A stretch of 64,000 nt of DNA from Enemella dayhoffiae (GTDB lineage Bacteria > Actinomycetota > Actinomycetes > Propionibacteriales > Propionibacteriaceae). The stretch spans positions 248,001 to 312,000 of the forward strand of contig NZ_NMVQ01000001.1 in NCBI RefSeq assembly GCF_002250625.1, written 5' to 3'. This document shows positions 52,274 through 60,374 of the stretch, in pieces (the stretch's first letter is position 1; the number at the start of each line of letters is the position of its first letter). The notes under the pieces are model-generated. The model did no database searches. It worked only from the letters and a program-made list of their open reading frames with translations, and had not been told where the DNA came from. The position numbers and the translations under genes were made by a program.

Positions 52274-53671
52274 TCAGCGGGCGGTGGGGCGGAAAACCTT
52301 GCCGGGGTTGAGAATCCCGAGGGGGTCGAAGGCGGCCTTCACCTTGCGGTGCAGCTCCAGCGACAGCTCCCCGACCTCACGTTCGAGCAGGTCCACCTTC
52401 ATCGTTCCTACCCCGTGCTCGCCGGTGATGGTGCCGCCGAGATCGAGACTGAGCTCCATGATCGCGTCGAACAGCTCCTTGGCGCGCCTGGTCTGCTCGG
52501 GGTCGTTCGCGTCGAAACACACGGTGGGGTGGAAATTCCCGTCGCCGGCGTGACCGACCACCCCGACCAGCAGGGAATACTTCTCGGCCAACTCGGCGGT
52601 GCCGTGCACCAGATCCACCAACCGGTCCCGCGGCACGCACACGTCGTCGATCATCGTGGTGCCGAATCGTTCGAAGGCGGTCAGCACCTGACGTCGGGCG
52701 GCGAGCAGCTGTTCCCCCTCGGCCGGGTCCTCCGCGATCATCACCTCACCGCCAGCGGCCTCGAAGTGCTTGGCCACCATCTCGATGTCCTGCGTCGCGC
52801 GTTCCCCGCCGACGTCGGACTGGGCCAGCAGCACGGTCTGCACCGAGTCGTCGAAGCCCATGTTGAACGCCTCGTTGACGGCGTCGATGCTGGCCCGGTC
52901 CATGAACTCCAGCAGCGACGGCACCGCCCCGTCGGCGATCAGCGCCGACACGGCCGCCGCGGCGTCCTCGCAGGAGCCGAACAGCCCGGCGACGGTGAGC
53001 GGCTGCTCGGTCTTCGGCCGCAGCATCAGCGTGGCCTCGGTGATCACGCCGAGGGTGCCCTCCGATCCGACGACCAGGCGGGTCAGGTCATAGCCGGCAA
53101 CCCCCTTGACGGTACGCCGACCCGTGCGCAGCACCCGCCCGTCGGCGAGCACCAGCTCCAACCCGAGCACATAGTCGGTGGTTACCCCGTATTTCACGCA
53201 GCACAGCCCGCCGGAGTTGGTGGACAGGTTGCCGCCGATCGAGCAGAACTCCCAGCTCGCCGGGTCGGGCGGATAATAGAGCCCGTGCTCCAGCACCGCC
53301 CGGGACAGGTCGGCGTTGAAGATGCCGGGCTGGGTGACCACGAGCCGGTTGGCCGTGTCGATCTCGATGATCTGGTCCATCCGCTCGACGTTCAGCAGGA
53401 TGCAGCCGTCGATCGCGATCGCGGCCCCCGACAGCCCGCTGCGGGCTCCCTGCGGCACCACCGGCACCCGGTGTTTCGTGGCCACGCGCATCACGTGCTG
53501 CACCTGTTCCCGGTCCCGGGCCCGGACCAGGGCGATCGGGCTTCCGGGCTCGACGAACATGGCCCGGTCGACGCTGTAGGAGGCCAGCACGTCCGGGTCG
53601 GTGTTCAGCACGTTGTCCGGCAGCCCCTCGGCGAGGTCGGCCAGGACGGTGTCGACGGCGGTGTCGGTCAT
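52274..53671 (-). CDS. FAD-binding 2-hydroxyacid oxidase (GlcD / D-lactate dehydrogenase type)
   Basis: 465 residues. The N-terminal PCMH FAD domain has VVPQGARSGLSGAAIAIDGCILLN and NLSTNSGGLCCVKYGVTTDYVLGLE; the C-terminal FAD-oxidase_C domain ends with HAGDGNFHP and GEHGVGTMK. It oxidises glycolate, D-lactate or a related 2-hydroxyacid; substrate not fixed. No glcE/glcF or lldE-G genes are adjacent. ATG at 53669-53671. Confidence 0.88.
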   Translation of the reverse strand: MTDTAVDTVLADLAEGLPDNVLNTDPDVLASYSVDRAMFVEPGSPIALVRARDREQVQHVMRVATKHRVPVVPQGARSGLSGAAIAIDGCILLNVERMDQIIEIDTANRLVVTQPGIFNADLSRAVLEHGLYYPPDPASWEFCSIGGNLSTNSGGLCCVKYGVTTDYVLGLELVLADGRVLRTGRRTVKGVAGYDLTRLVVGSEGTLGVITEATLMLRPKTEQPLTVAGLFGSCEDAAAAVSALIADGAVPSLLEFMDRASIDAVNEAFNMGFDDSVQTVLLAQSDVGGERATQDIEMVAKHFEAAGGEVMIAEDPAEGEQLLAARRQVLTAFERFGTTMIDDVCVPRDRLVDLVHGTAELAEKYSLLVGVVGHAGDGNFHPTVCFDANDPEQTRRAKELFDAIMELSLDLGGTITGEHGVGTMKVDLLEREVGELSLELHRKVKAAFDPLGILNPGKVFRPTAR

Positions 53672-53696
53672 GGGTCCGAGCGTACGCCGAACGGCG

Positions 53697-54188
53697 TCAC
53701 TGCGTGACCAGAGTCCTGAACCGCTCCAGCACCACCGGCATGTCCTCGCTGAACCCGCGTCCGTGCTCGGCGTGCTCGGTGAAGAAGCGCCGGTGCACCT
53801 CGCGCCAGTGCGCCAGCGAGCGATCGCCCTCACCCTCGGCGTACGCGTGTTCGGCGCCGACCCGGTCGAACGGGACCACAGCGACCTCGGTGGTGCGGAT
53901 CAGCGCACGCGGATGGCCGCGGGAGTCGAGGATGATGGACAGATCGCCCGGCTCGGGCAGGGATTCCTGGTCGGCGTGGTAGTCCCAGCGGGCACTGGCG
54001 GTCGCGGTCTTGGTGCCGTCGAGGACCAGCCGCAGCAACTCGTCGGCCTGCTCGGGAGTGGCGCCGAACGACCAGGCCGCGGGGCGCATCGTGTCGGCCA
54101 CCACCGGGCCGCCGTACGCCCGCGCCGGGTTCAACCCGGCGCGTACCCGCGCGTCCGCCCAGAACGCGTCGATCTCCTGCTCGTCCAT
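53697..54188 (-). CDS. ASCH domain protein
   Basis: 163 residues. The central block LVLDGTKTATASARWDYHADQESLPEPGDLSIILDSRGHPRALIRTTEV is the ASCH domain, an RNA-binding PUA-like fold, with conserved Lys and Ser/Thr. Probably binds RNA or hydrolyses a modified nucleoside (as in YqfB); not decided. ATG at 54186-54188. Confidence 0.8.
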   Translation of the reverse strand: MDEQEIDAFWADARVRAGLNPARAYGGPVVADTMRPAAWSFGATPEQADELLRLVLDGTKTATASARWDYHADQESLPEPGDLSIILDSRGHPRALIRTTEVAVVPFDRVGAEHAYAEGEGDRSLAHWREVHRRFFTEHAEHGRGFSEDMPVVLERFRTLVTQ

Positions 54189-54300
54189 CCGCCAAGGCTA
54201 GCGGGGCGATTCGGACAGCCGCGCAAGATTGGAGAAGCCGGCGTACGCCCGCTCCCCTAGCGTTGTCGCCAGCAGGCCACTCGACGCGAGGAGCACAATC

Positions 54301-55086
54301 ATGGCCACCACCATCCGTCCCGGCGCCCCCATCTGGATCGACCTGTCCACCTCCGACACCGAGGCCGCCAAGAAGTTCTATGGCGAACTGTTCGGCTGGG
54401 AGTTCGCCGACACCGGCGAGGAGTTCGGGCACTACCAGATCATCAGCTGCAACGGCGCGCCGGTCGGCGGCGCGATGAGCTCCGAGATGGGCGACGGCAC
54501 CGCGCCCACCGCCTGGGGCGTTTACCTGCGTACCAACGATTCCGCGACGACCGTGCAGGCGGTCAAGGACAACGGCGGCCAGGTGCTGGTGGACGCGATG
54601 CCGGTCGGCGACCTGGGCACGATGGCGATCTATCTCGACCCGAGCGGTGCCGCGATCGGCTCCTGGGAGGTGGACCAGTTCGGCGGGTTCGAGCTGCCGC
54701 TCACTCCGGGTACGCCGCGCTGGTTCGAGCTGATGAGCACCGACTATGACAAGGCGGCGCCGTTCTATCAGCGGGTGTTCGGCTGGGAGCTGACGCCGAT
54801 GGGTGGCACCGACGGTGAGGAGTTCCGGTACGCCACCTTCGGCGCCGGCGACGACGCGGTCTGCGGAATCTGTGACGCCGCGCCCTTCCTGCCGGCGGGG
54901 GTGCCGTCGTTCTGGCGGATGTACCTCGGGGTGGTGGACACCGACCAGGCGGTCGCCAGGATCAACGAGCTGGGCGGCAGGCTGGTCGACGGGCCGGAGG
55001 ACACCCCGTTCGGCCGGATCGCCACCGTCGCCGACCCGCAGGGCGCGATGTTCCAGATCGGTCAGGATCCGACCGACCAGGGGTGA
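54301..55086 (+). CDS. Two-domain VOC (glyoxalase-like) protein
   Basis: 261 residues made of two VOC modules: IWIDLSTSDTEAAKKFYGELFGWEF with IYLDPSGAAIG, and WFELMSTDYDKAAPFYQRVFGWEL with TVADPQGAMFQI. Resembles the hydroxylase-like VOC proteins of actinobacteria. Ligand unknown. ATG 54301 follows GAGGAG; longer upstream frame rejected because it has no ribosome binding site. Confidence 0.85.
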   Translation: MATTIRPGAPIWIDLSTSDTEAAKKFYGELFGWEFADTGEEFGHYQIISCNGAPVGGAMSSEMGDGTAPTAWGVYLRTNDSATTVQAVKDNGGQVLVDAMPVGDLGTMAIYLDPSGAAIGSWEVDQFGGFELPLTPGTPRWFELMSTDYDKAAPFYQRVFGWELTPMGGTDGEEFRYATFGAGDDAVCGICDAAPFLPAGVPSFWRMYLGVVDTDQAVARINELGGRLVDGPEDTPFGRIATVADPQGAMFQIGQDPTDQG

Positions 55087-55099
55087 TCAGCAGGGGTGA

Positions 55100-55471
55100 T
55101 CAGTCGAACGGCGGCTGGTACCGCGGCTGGTAGAGCAGGATCGGGTCGGCGCCCGGAACCTCTATCTGCACGGTGATTCCGAAGCCCCGGTCGACAGGCT
55201 CGCCCTGGAACACTGCACCGCGCCCGGACAGCTCGGCCGTGGTGGCGGACAGGTCATCGGTGAGCAGGGAGATCTCGTGGTGCCGTTCGGTGGCGAACGT
55301 CTGCCCCGCGTGCTCGCTGCGGGTCGGGTGGGTGCTGACCTCGACCCGGCCGCCGTCGAAGATCAGCCAGCCGCCGCCCGCGTCGGTGGAGCGCCACTGC
55401 AGCACGTCCCGCAGAAAGGCGCGGGTGGCGTCGGCGTCGTCGGAATAGATCAGCGCGTGGACCGCAAGCAT
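55100..55471 (-). CDS. VOC family protein
   Basis: 123 residues: HALIYSDDADATRAFLRDVLQW, GGWLIFDGGRVEVSTHP, HEISLLTDDLSATTAELSGRG and ITVQIEVPGADPILLYQP make a single VOC domain with Asp/Glu/His residues in metal-site positions. Function unknown. ATG at 55469-55471 is chosen; the frame could open 51 nt earlier but would lose the usual start pattern. Convergent with the two-domain VOC gene. Confidence 0.8.
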   Translation of the reverse strand: MLAVHALIYSDDADATRAFLRDVLQWRSTDAGGGWLIFDGGRVEVSTHPTRSEHAGQTFATERHHEISLLTDDLSATTAELSGRGAVFQGEPVDRGFGITVQIEVPGADPILLYQPRYQPPFD

Positions 55472-55515
55472 GGCGCGAGCCTGGCGGCCCAGCACCACCG
55501 GGCGGCAGGGCCAGC

Positions 55516-55604
55516 ACCGCACAACTCCGGTCTCTTGGAGCGGGTCGGCACGCTGGGCCGCGGAATGCGGCTGGGCGCCAACCGAGAGACCGGAGTTGTG
55601 CGGT
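55516..55604. terminator. Long inverted repeat after phoX
   Basis: Perfect 20-bp arms (55516-55535 with 55585-55604) separated by 49 nt that contain a small inner hairpin (GCCGC/GCGGC, 55557-55571). It starts 12 nt beyond the phoX stop, so it may be its terminator. Compare the elements at 40074-40151 and 60179-60269. Confidence 0.6.
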
Positions 55605-55615
55605 TGGTCAGACGG

Positions 55616-57031
55616 TCAGTTCCTGGGTGCCGCGTTGGACGGGCGGCCCCAGGGGCCGGTGATCGCCAGCGTGTAACCCGGAGACTGGATGTTCACGAAC
55701 AGGGTGTCGCCGCTGGCGTTGAACGCCGGCCCGGCGAACTCCGAGTCGTTCACCTGGTTCAGCGCCAACGGATACGCCTTGCCCTGCTCGGTGACGCCGA
55801 CCAGGTGCGACTTGCCGTCGCCGTCCTCGGCCAGGATCAGGCCGCCGTGGGGGGACACGGTGATGTTGTCCGGGCCGTCGAAGTTGTTGCCCTCGGCGCC
55901 CGTGTCGGGGTTCACGCCGAAGATGGTCTTCAGCGTGATCCGGCTCTTGCCCGGCTCGTAGTGCCAGACCTGGCCGTCGTGCTCCTTGGCGGACCCGTCG
56001 CCGGTCCGGGCATAGCTGGCGACGAAATAGGCGCCGCCGTCGCCCCACCACATGCCCTCGAGCTTGCGCGAACGGGTGATCTGGTCGTTGGTGAACTGCT
56101 TGCGGGTGGACACGGTGCGGGCGTCGCGGTCGGGCACCTTGACCCACTCGACTCGATACCTGGTTTTCACCTCGGTGGCCAGCGACAGGTCCGGCACGTG
56201 GTTGCCGAACTGGTCGAAGCACTTCATCGCGTCCAATGTCCCCACCTCGACGGCACCGTCCTGGGCCAGCCGGTGCAACGAGTGCAGACCGAGGGGATAG
56301 CCGGCCGGCGGGTTCCAGCGATAGAGCAGACCGTTCGGGTTGCCGGCGTCCTCGGTGAGATAGATCGCACCGGTCGTGGGGTCGGTCGCGGTGGCCTCGT
56401 GGGCGTACCGGCCGAGGAACTTCAGCGGGATCGGTGAGAGGTCCACGTTGGCCTGCTGGCTGGCCGGGTCGACCTCGAACACGTAACCGTGGTCCTTGGT
56501 GTAGCGGCCGCCGGCGCGGGTCTCGGTCTCCTCGCAGGTGAGCCAGGTGCCCCAAGGGGTCTCGCCACCGGCGCAGTTGTTCACGGTGCCGGCGACCGAG
56601 GCGTACTGCTGCTGCGCGTTGTTCTGCGCGTCGACCACGATGGTGGTGGTGCCACCGCGGGCGCCCGGGTCATAGACGATGCCGGCGTCCAGGGGCACGG
56701 GATGGGGCTCGGAGCCGCCGATCTCGTGGTTGGTGATCAGCACGGAGCCGCCGTTCGCCCCCGGGAAGACGCCCATCGCGTCGGGGTCGGACGGGTGCAC
56801 CATGCCGCCGGCCAACTTGCCGGTCTCGGCGATCACCTTGTAGCTGAACCCCTTGGGCAGCGCCAGGATGGCGCCCGGGGTGTACTGCAGCGGGCCGTAG
56901 CCGTGGGCGGGCCGAGTGGCGGCCGCCGCATCGCGGACGAACGGGGAGAGGCTGCCTGCGCCAGTGAGCGCGAAGCCGAGCACGGCGGCCGATCCGCCGA
57001 TGAACCCGCGGCGGGATACGGAGTCGTTCAT
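55616..57031 (-). CDS. phoX: PhoX family (DUF839) phosphatase, Tat-exported
   Basis: 471 residues. Twin-arginine signal SRRGFIGGSAAVLGFALTGAG at 6-26, then a beta-propeller typical of PhoX: GFSYKVIAETGKLAGG, VLITNHEIGGSEPHPVPL, NNCAGGETPWGTWLTCEETE and WKN-like EGMWWGDGGAYFVASYA. PhoX phosphatases are Ca/Fe-dependent and release phosphate from monoesters outside the cell. PHO-box-like repeats lie 72-93 nt upstream of the ATG, suggesting PhoP control. Confidence 0.88.
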   Translation of the reverse strand: MNDSVSRRGFIGGSAAVLGFALTGAGSLSPFVRDAAAATRPAHGYGPLQYTPGAILALPKGFSYKVIAETGKLAGGMVHPSDPDAMGVFPGANGGSVLITNHEIGGSEPHPVPLDAGIVYDPGARGGTTTIVVDAQNNAQQQYASVAGTVNNCAGGETPWGTWLTCEETETRAGGRYTKDHGYVFEVDPASQQANVDLSPIPLKFLGRYAHEATATDPTTGAIYLTEDAGNPNGLLYRWNPPAGYPLGLHSLHRLAQDGAVEVGTLDAMKCFDQFGNHVPDLSLATEVKTRYRVEWVKVPDRDARTVSTRKQFTNDQITRSRKLEGMWWGDGGAYFVASYARTGDGSAKEHDGQVWHYEPGKSRITLKTIFGVNPDTGAEGNNFDGPDNITVSPHGGLILAEDGDGKSHLVGVTEQGKAYPLALNQVNDSEFAGPAFNASGDTLFVNIQSPGYTLAITGPWGRPSNAAPRN

Positions 57032-57102
57032 GGGAGGTCCCTTCCAGTCGAAGCCGGTCGTACCCACCCATCCAACCGACGTGGGGGTACGCCGACTCGG
57101 CC

Positions 57103-57124
57103 AGCAGGTGACCTCCCGGTGAAC
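57103..57124 (-). promoter_or_regulatory. PHO-box-like direct repeats upstream of phoX
   Basis: On the phoX strand two 11-nt units follow each other: GTTCACCGGGA and GGTCACCTGCT. PhoP sites in Streptomyces are 11-nt direct repeat units with GTTCACC cores, so spacing and sequence match. The site ends 72 nt before the phoX ATG. Confidence 0.6.
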
Positions 57125-57141
57125 GTCCGCTGAGGGTCCTC

Positions 57142-58524
57142 TCAGATCCGGGTCACGTCGACGTTGATCAGGCCCTGCCGCGGGTCGGCGATGGCGGCGA
57201 ACGAGGCCGTGGACAGGTCGATGCACCGCCCGGCGATGTAGGGGCCGCGGTCGTTGATCCGCACGTTCACGCTGCGCCCGTTGGCGAGGTTGGTGACCCG
57301 GACCCAGGAGTTCAGCGGCAGCGTCTTGTGCGCGGCCGTCAGCGTGTTCGGGTTGAAGTATTCACCCGAGGCGGTCATCTGCGGTTCGTTGTAGAGCGAC
57401 GCGACGCACCGCTCGCCGTTCAGCACGGGAGCGCCGTTGTCCACCGCCCCGTTCGCGGGGTGATAGACGAGCTTGTCGTACTGGAAGTTCTGGGTGATGT
57501 CACCCCCGGTCGGATATTCCCCGCTGGTCGGGTAGCCCAGGCGCCCGGCCTCATAGCCCTGACCGGCGTACGCCCCCAGAATCGCGCCGCGCACCGGGTG
57601 CGCGCCCGTGCCCGGCGACCAGGCCACCGGACCATTCTGGAAGTTCTGCGCACACCCCCCATCACGCAACCCGCAATACTCCGAGCCGATCGGATAACCC
57701 AGAGGGCCGGCCTCATAGCCCTGACCGGCATACGCCCCCAGAATCGCCCCCCGCACCGGATGCGCGCCCGTGCCAAAGGACCAGGCCACCGGACCATTCT
57801 GGAAGTTCTGCGCACACCCACCATCACGCAACCCGCAATACTCCGAGCCGATCGGATAACCCAGAGGGCCCGCCTCATAACCCTGACCGGCATACGCCTG
57901 AAGGATCGACCCCCACACCGGATGCGCCCCAGACCCCGGAGACCACGCAATCGGACCGTGCTGGAAGTTCTGCGCACACCCCCCATCACGCAACCCGCAG
58001 TACTCCCCGCTGATCGGATAACCCAGCGCACCGGCCTCATAACCCACCGTGCCGAACCGGCCCAGGATCGCACCCCACACCGGATGCGCCCCCGTCGCCG
58101 GGGACCACGCCATCCAACCGCGCTCAAAATTCTGCGCACAACCCCCATCACGCAGACCGCAATACTCCCGCGAGATCGGCGCACCCAGCGGAGAGGAAAC
58201 CCCACCCAACGCGTAATACCGGATCCCGATCGCCGAACCCGCCAACGGCAGCAACGAGTTCGCCGACGCCGAGGCGGACGCCTTCGACGTCGCCGCGGGA
58301 GCGGACGTCGTGGCCGTCCGCGGGATGGCGGCGGCCGACGGGGTGGTGCTGGCCGTCGCGGTCGCCCGCGGGGTGGGCGTACGACTCGGGGTCGTGGAGC
58401 TGACCGGCGAGGCCGTCGGCTGGGGGGTCGGGGCCGCGTACGCGGAACCGAAGGGGGTACCGATCAGGGCCGCGACAAGCGCGATTCCGAGGCCAGCCAG
58501 ACGGCCAGATTGGCAGTTTCTCAT
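57142..58524 (-). CDS. LGFP-repeat protein with C-terminal RlpA-like (DPBB) domain
   Basis: 460 residues. Signal peptide to about residue 30 (PFGSAYA), a Pro/Thr/Ser-rich spacer to about 90, then four full and one partial 54-residue LGFP repeats (pattern LGYPI-EYCGLRDGGCAQNFQ-AWS-GAHPV-G-I), and a C-terminal RlpA barrel with PQMTASGEYFNPNTLTAAHK and RINDRGPYIAGRCIDLS. LGFP repeats bind cell-wall glycan or arabinogalactan-type polymers. The barrel is paralogous to that at 5911-7140. The ATG at 58522-58524 follows TAGGTAG. Confidence 0.88.
   Translation of the reverse strand: MRNCQSGRLAGLGIALVAALIGTPFGSAYAAPTPQPTASPVSSTTPSRTPTPRATATASTTPSAAAIPRTATTSAPAATSKASASASANSLLPLAGSAIGIRYYALGGVSSPLGAPISREYCGLRDGGCAQNFERGWMAWSPATGAHPVWGAILGRFGTVGYEAGALGYPISGEYCGLRDGGCAQNFQHGPIAWSPGSGAHPVWGSILQAYAGQGYEAGPLGYPIGSEYCGLRDGGCAQNFQNGPVAWSFGTGAHPVRGAILGAYAGQGYEAGPLGYPIGSEYCGLRDGGCAQNFQNGPVAWSPGTGAHPVRGAILGAYAGQGYEAGRLGYPTSGEYPTGGDITQNFQYDKLVYHPANGAVDNGAPVLNGERCVASLYNEPQMTASGEYFNPNTLTAAHKTLPLNSWVRVTNLANGRSVNVRINDRGPYIAGRCIDLSTASFAAIADPRQGLINVDVTRI
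57549..58196 (-). repeat. Tandem 162-bp repeat encoding LGFP units
   Basis: Four units of exactly 162 bp begin at 57549, 57711, 57873 and 58035 (each opens CCTCATA on the plus strand). Units 1 and 2 are nearly identical in DNA, including silent sites; the fourth is diverged. The stretch uses codons less common in the neighbours. This implies recent duplication or gene conversion. Confidence 0.85.
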
Positions 58525-58625
58525 GGTCTACCTAGGGTTTTCTCAGAATGGTCCCGAACAGTGTGCGGCTGTTACGCTCTCGTAGACCAATTCTGAGCGG
58601 ACACTGTGAGCAACATCACAGACCC

Positions 58626-59294
58626 TCAGGAGCGTCGGACCGCTCCATCGAGGGCCACCTGGACCGCCTCGGCGTACGCCTGTTCCAGCGATTCGTCGTT
58701 GTCGGCCAAGGCCGAGGCCAGTCGCGGAAACCGTTCGCCCAGCAGGGTCGCCAGCCACTGTGGCACCTGCTCGGGGCTGCGCGAACCACGCAATCGGGCG
58801 TACGAGGTGGCCAGTCCGTCGAGCATCAGCGCCAGCGCCAACGGCCGCTCGACGGGCGCCTGCTCGAGGCAGCGGAGGACCTCCTCGAGCCAGGCCAGCG
58901 GCGCCGGACAGGGTGCGAGCCTGCTGAGTTGCACCTCGCACAGCCAGGGATGGGCGGCGTGCCGCCGCCACAACCGGTCGCTCCAGGCGGTCACCCGGTC
59001 CTGCCAGGGCCCCTCGCTGAGCTCTGGGGCGGCGCCCAGCGCCTCATCCACCATCACCTCCGTCAGCTCCTCCCGGGAGTCGACGTAGCGGTAGAGGGCG
59101 GTGGTCGCGACCCCCAGCCGCTCCGCCACGGCGGCCAGCGAGACGGCCTCGAGGCCGCTGGTGTCGGCCAGCGATACCGCCGCGCGGGCGACCTCCCGCA
59201 CCGTGAAACGGGCTCGCGGACCGCGCGTGGCACCACCGAGCCCCCAGAGGGCACGTTGAGCGCGTCCGGCATCTTGACTGTGCACGTCGTTCAC
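58626..59294 (-). CDS. TetR-family transcriptional regulator
   Basis: 222 residues. Helix-turn-helix VREVARAAVSLADTSGLEAVSLAAVAERLGVATTALYRYVDSREEL near residues 32-76, then a helical ligand-binding domain of the TetR_C type. Starts at GTG 59292-59294. Divergent from an SDR gene only 45 nt away, which is its likely target along with itself. Confidence 0.87.
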   Translation of the reverse strand: MNDVHSQDAGRAQRALWGLGGATRGPRARFTVREVARAAVSLADTSGLEAVSLAAVAERLGVATTALYRYVDSREELTEVMVDEALGAAPELSEGPWQDRVTAWSDRLWRRHAAHPWLCEVQLSRLAPCPAPLAWLEEVLRCLEQAPVERPLALALMLDGLATSYARLRGSRSPEQVPQWLATLLGERFPRLASALADNDESLEQAYAEAVQVALDGAVRRS

Positions 59295-59327
59295 AATACC
59301 GTTGCGTTACTGCATACGTCATTCACA
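59284..59327. promoter_or_regulatory. Direct repeats between tetR-like and SDR genes
   Basis: ACGTCGTTCACA (59284-59295) and ACGTCATTCACA (59316-59327) are direct copies with one mismatch, 32 bp apart. The first covers the regulator's GTG. They flank the divergent promoters and may be binding sites of the TetR-type repressor. Confidence 0.45.
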
Positions 59328-59339
59328 GTTTGGAGTGCC

Positions 59340-60164
59340 ATGTCACAGCCCACCCCGCCCGCCCATGTCCTGGTCACCGGAGCCACCTCCGGAATCGGCG
59401 CCGAGGTCGCCCGGCTGCTGTCCGCCCAAGGTTTCCGCGTGAGCGGCGCGGGCCGGCGTACCGAGCTGGTGCCACCCGGCGTCACACCCGTCTCCCTGGA
59501 CCTGACCGACGAGGCGAGCATCCACCGGGCCCACGCCGAGGCGACCGCGGAATCGGGGCCGGTCGAGGTGCTCGTCAACGCCGCCGGGCTCGGCCAGTTC
59601 GGCGCCATCGAGGACGTCACGCTGGCCCAGGCGCGGCGCCAGCTCGAGGTGAACGTGCTCGGCCAGCTCGAGCTCACCCGCCGCTGCCTGCCCGGGATGC
59701 GCGCCGCGGGCCGGGGCCGGGTGGTGATGGTCTCCAGCCTGGCCGGAGAATTTGCCGCTCCGATGTGCGGGTGGTACCACGCCTCCAAGTTCGCCCTCGA
59801 GGCGCTGTCCGACAGCCTGCGGATGGAGACCGATCGGCACGGCATCGAGGTGGTCGTGGTGCAGCCCGGCCCGGTCGACACGCCCTGGCACGAGCAGGCG
59901 CTGCTCGAGTTGCGCCAGACCTCGGGTGGCGGGGCGTACGCCGAGGCGGCCGCGGGGGCTGAGGCGTACCTCACCGGTTCGCAGATGCGGCAGGTCACCT
60001 CAACGATCGCCGAGGTGGCCGCCGCCGTGGTCGGGGCCGCCACCACTCCTCGTCCCGCGCCCCGGATCCGGGTCGGCCGGGGTGCGCGGATGGCGGTGGC
60101 GATGAGCCGGCTGCTGCCCACCCGCACCTTCGATCGGCTGACCCGCCAACAGTTCGGCTGCTGA
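59340..60164 (+). CDS. Short-chain dehydrogenase/reductase
   Basis: 274 residues, classical SDR. TGATSGIG cofactor motif at 14-21, NAAG at about 81, catalytic Ser in VVMVSSLAGEF and YxxxK as YHASK, all intact. NADP/NAD specificity and substrate unknown. GGAG lies 5 nt before ATG 59340. Divergent from the TetR-type gene; followed by the long nested inverted repeat at 60179. Confidence 0.9.
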   Translation: MSQPTPPAHVLVTGATSGIGAEVARLLSAQGFRVSGAGRRTELVPPGVTPVSLDLTDEASIHRAHAEATAESGPVEVLVNAAGLGQFGAIEDVTLAQARRQLEVNVLGQLELTRRCLPGMRAAGRGRVVMVSSLAGEFAAPMCGWYHASKFALEALSDSLRMETDRHGIEVVVVQPGPVDTPWHEQALLELRQTSGGGAYAEAAAGAEAYLTGSQMRQVTSTIAEVAAAVVGAATTPRPAPRIRVGRGARMAVAMSRLLPTRTFDRLTRQQFGC

Positions 60165-60178
60165 CCCGGACCCGGGGG

Positions 60179-60269
60179 CGCCTGACCTGCAGTCTCCTGA
60201 ATCGACCATGATCAAACCCAGTGGGACTGGGTTTCGCAGGCCCCTTCCGGACAGACTGCAGGTCAGGCG
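60179..60269. terminator. Long nested inverted repeat after SDR
   Basis: Perfect 17-bp outer arms (60179-60195 with 60253-60269) enclose a second perfect hairpin, AAACCCAGT-GGG-ACTGGGTTT (60214-60234). It begins 15 nt after the SDR stop. The remaining 105 nt before the esterase gene show no other structure. Either an elaborate terminator or a small mobile palindromic element. Confidence 0.65.
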
Positions 60270-60374
60270 TCACGGGGTGCAGACTTCACAGGGCGGAAAT
60301 CGCCGGTTGCCCCGACCTCGCCGGGCTGATGGGCTGAGGGTGGACTGCCCACCAACACCCCCAGGAGCGCAGCC

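Noticed and set aside
57549-58196. CRISPR array or other non-coding tandem repeat
   Set aside because: The period is 162 bp without unique spacers, is a multiple of three and stays in frame as 54-residue LGFP units.
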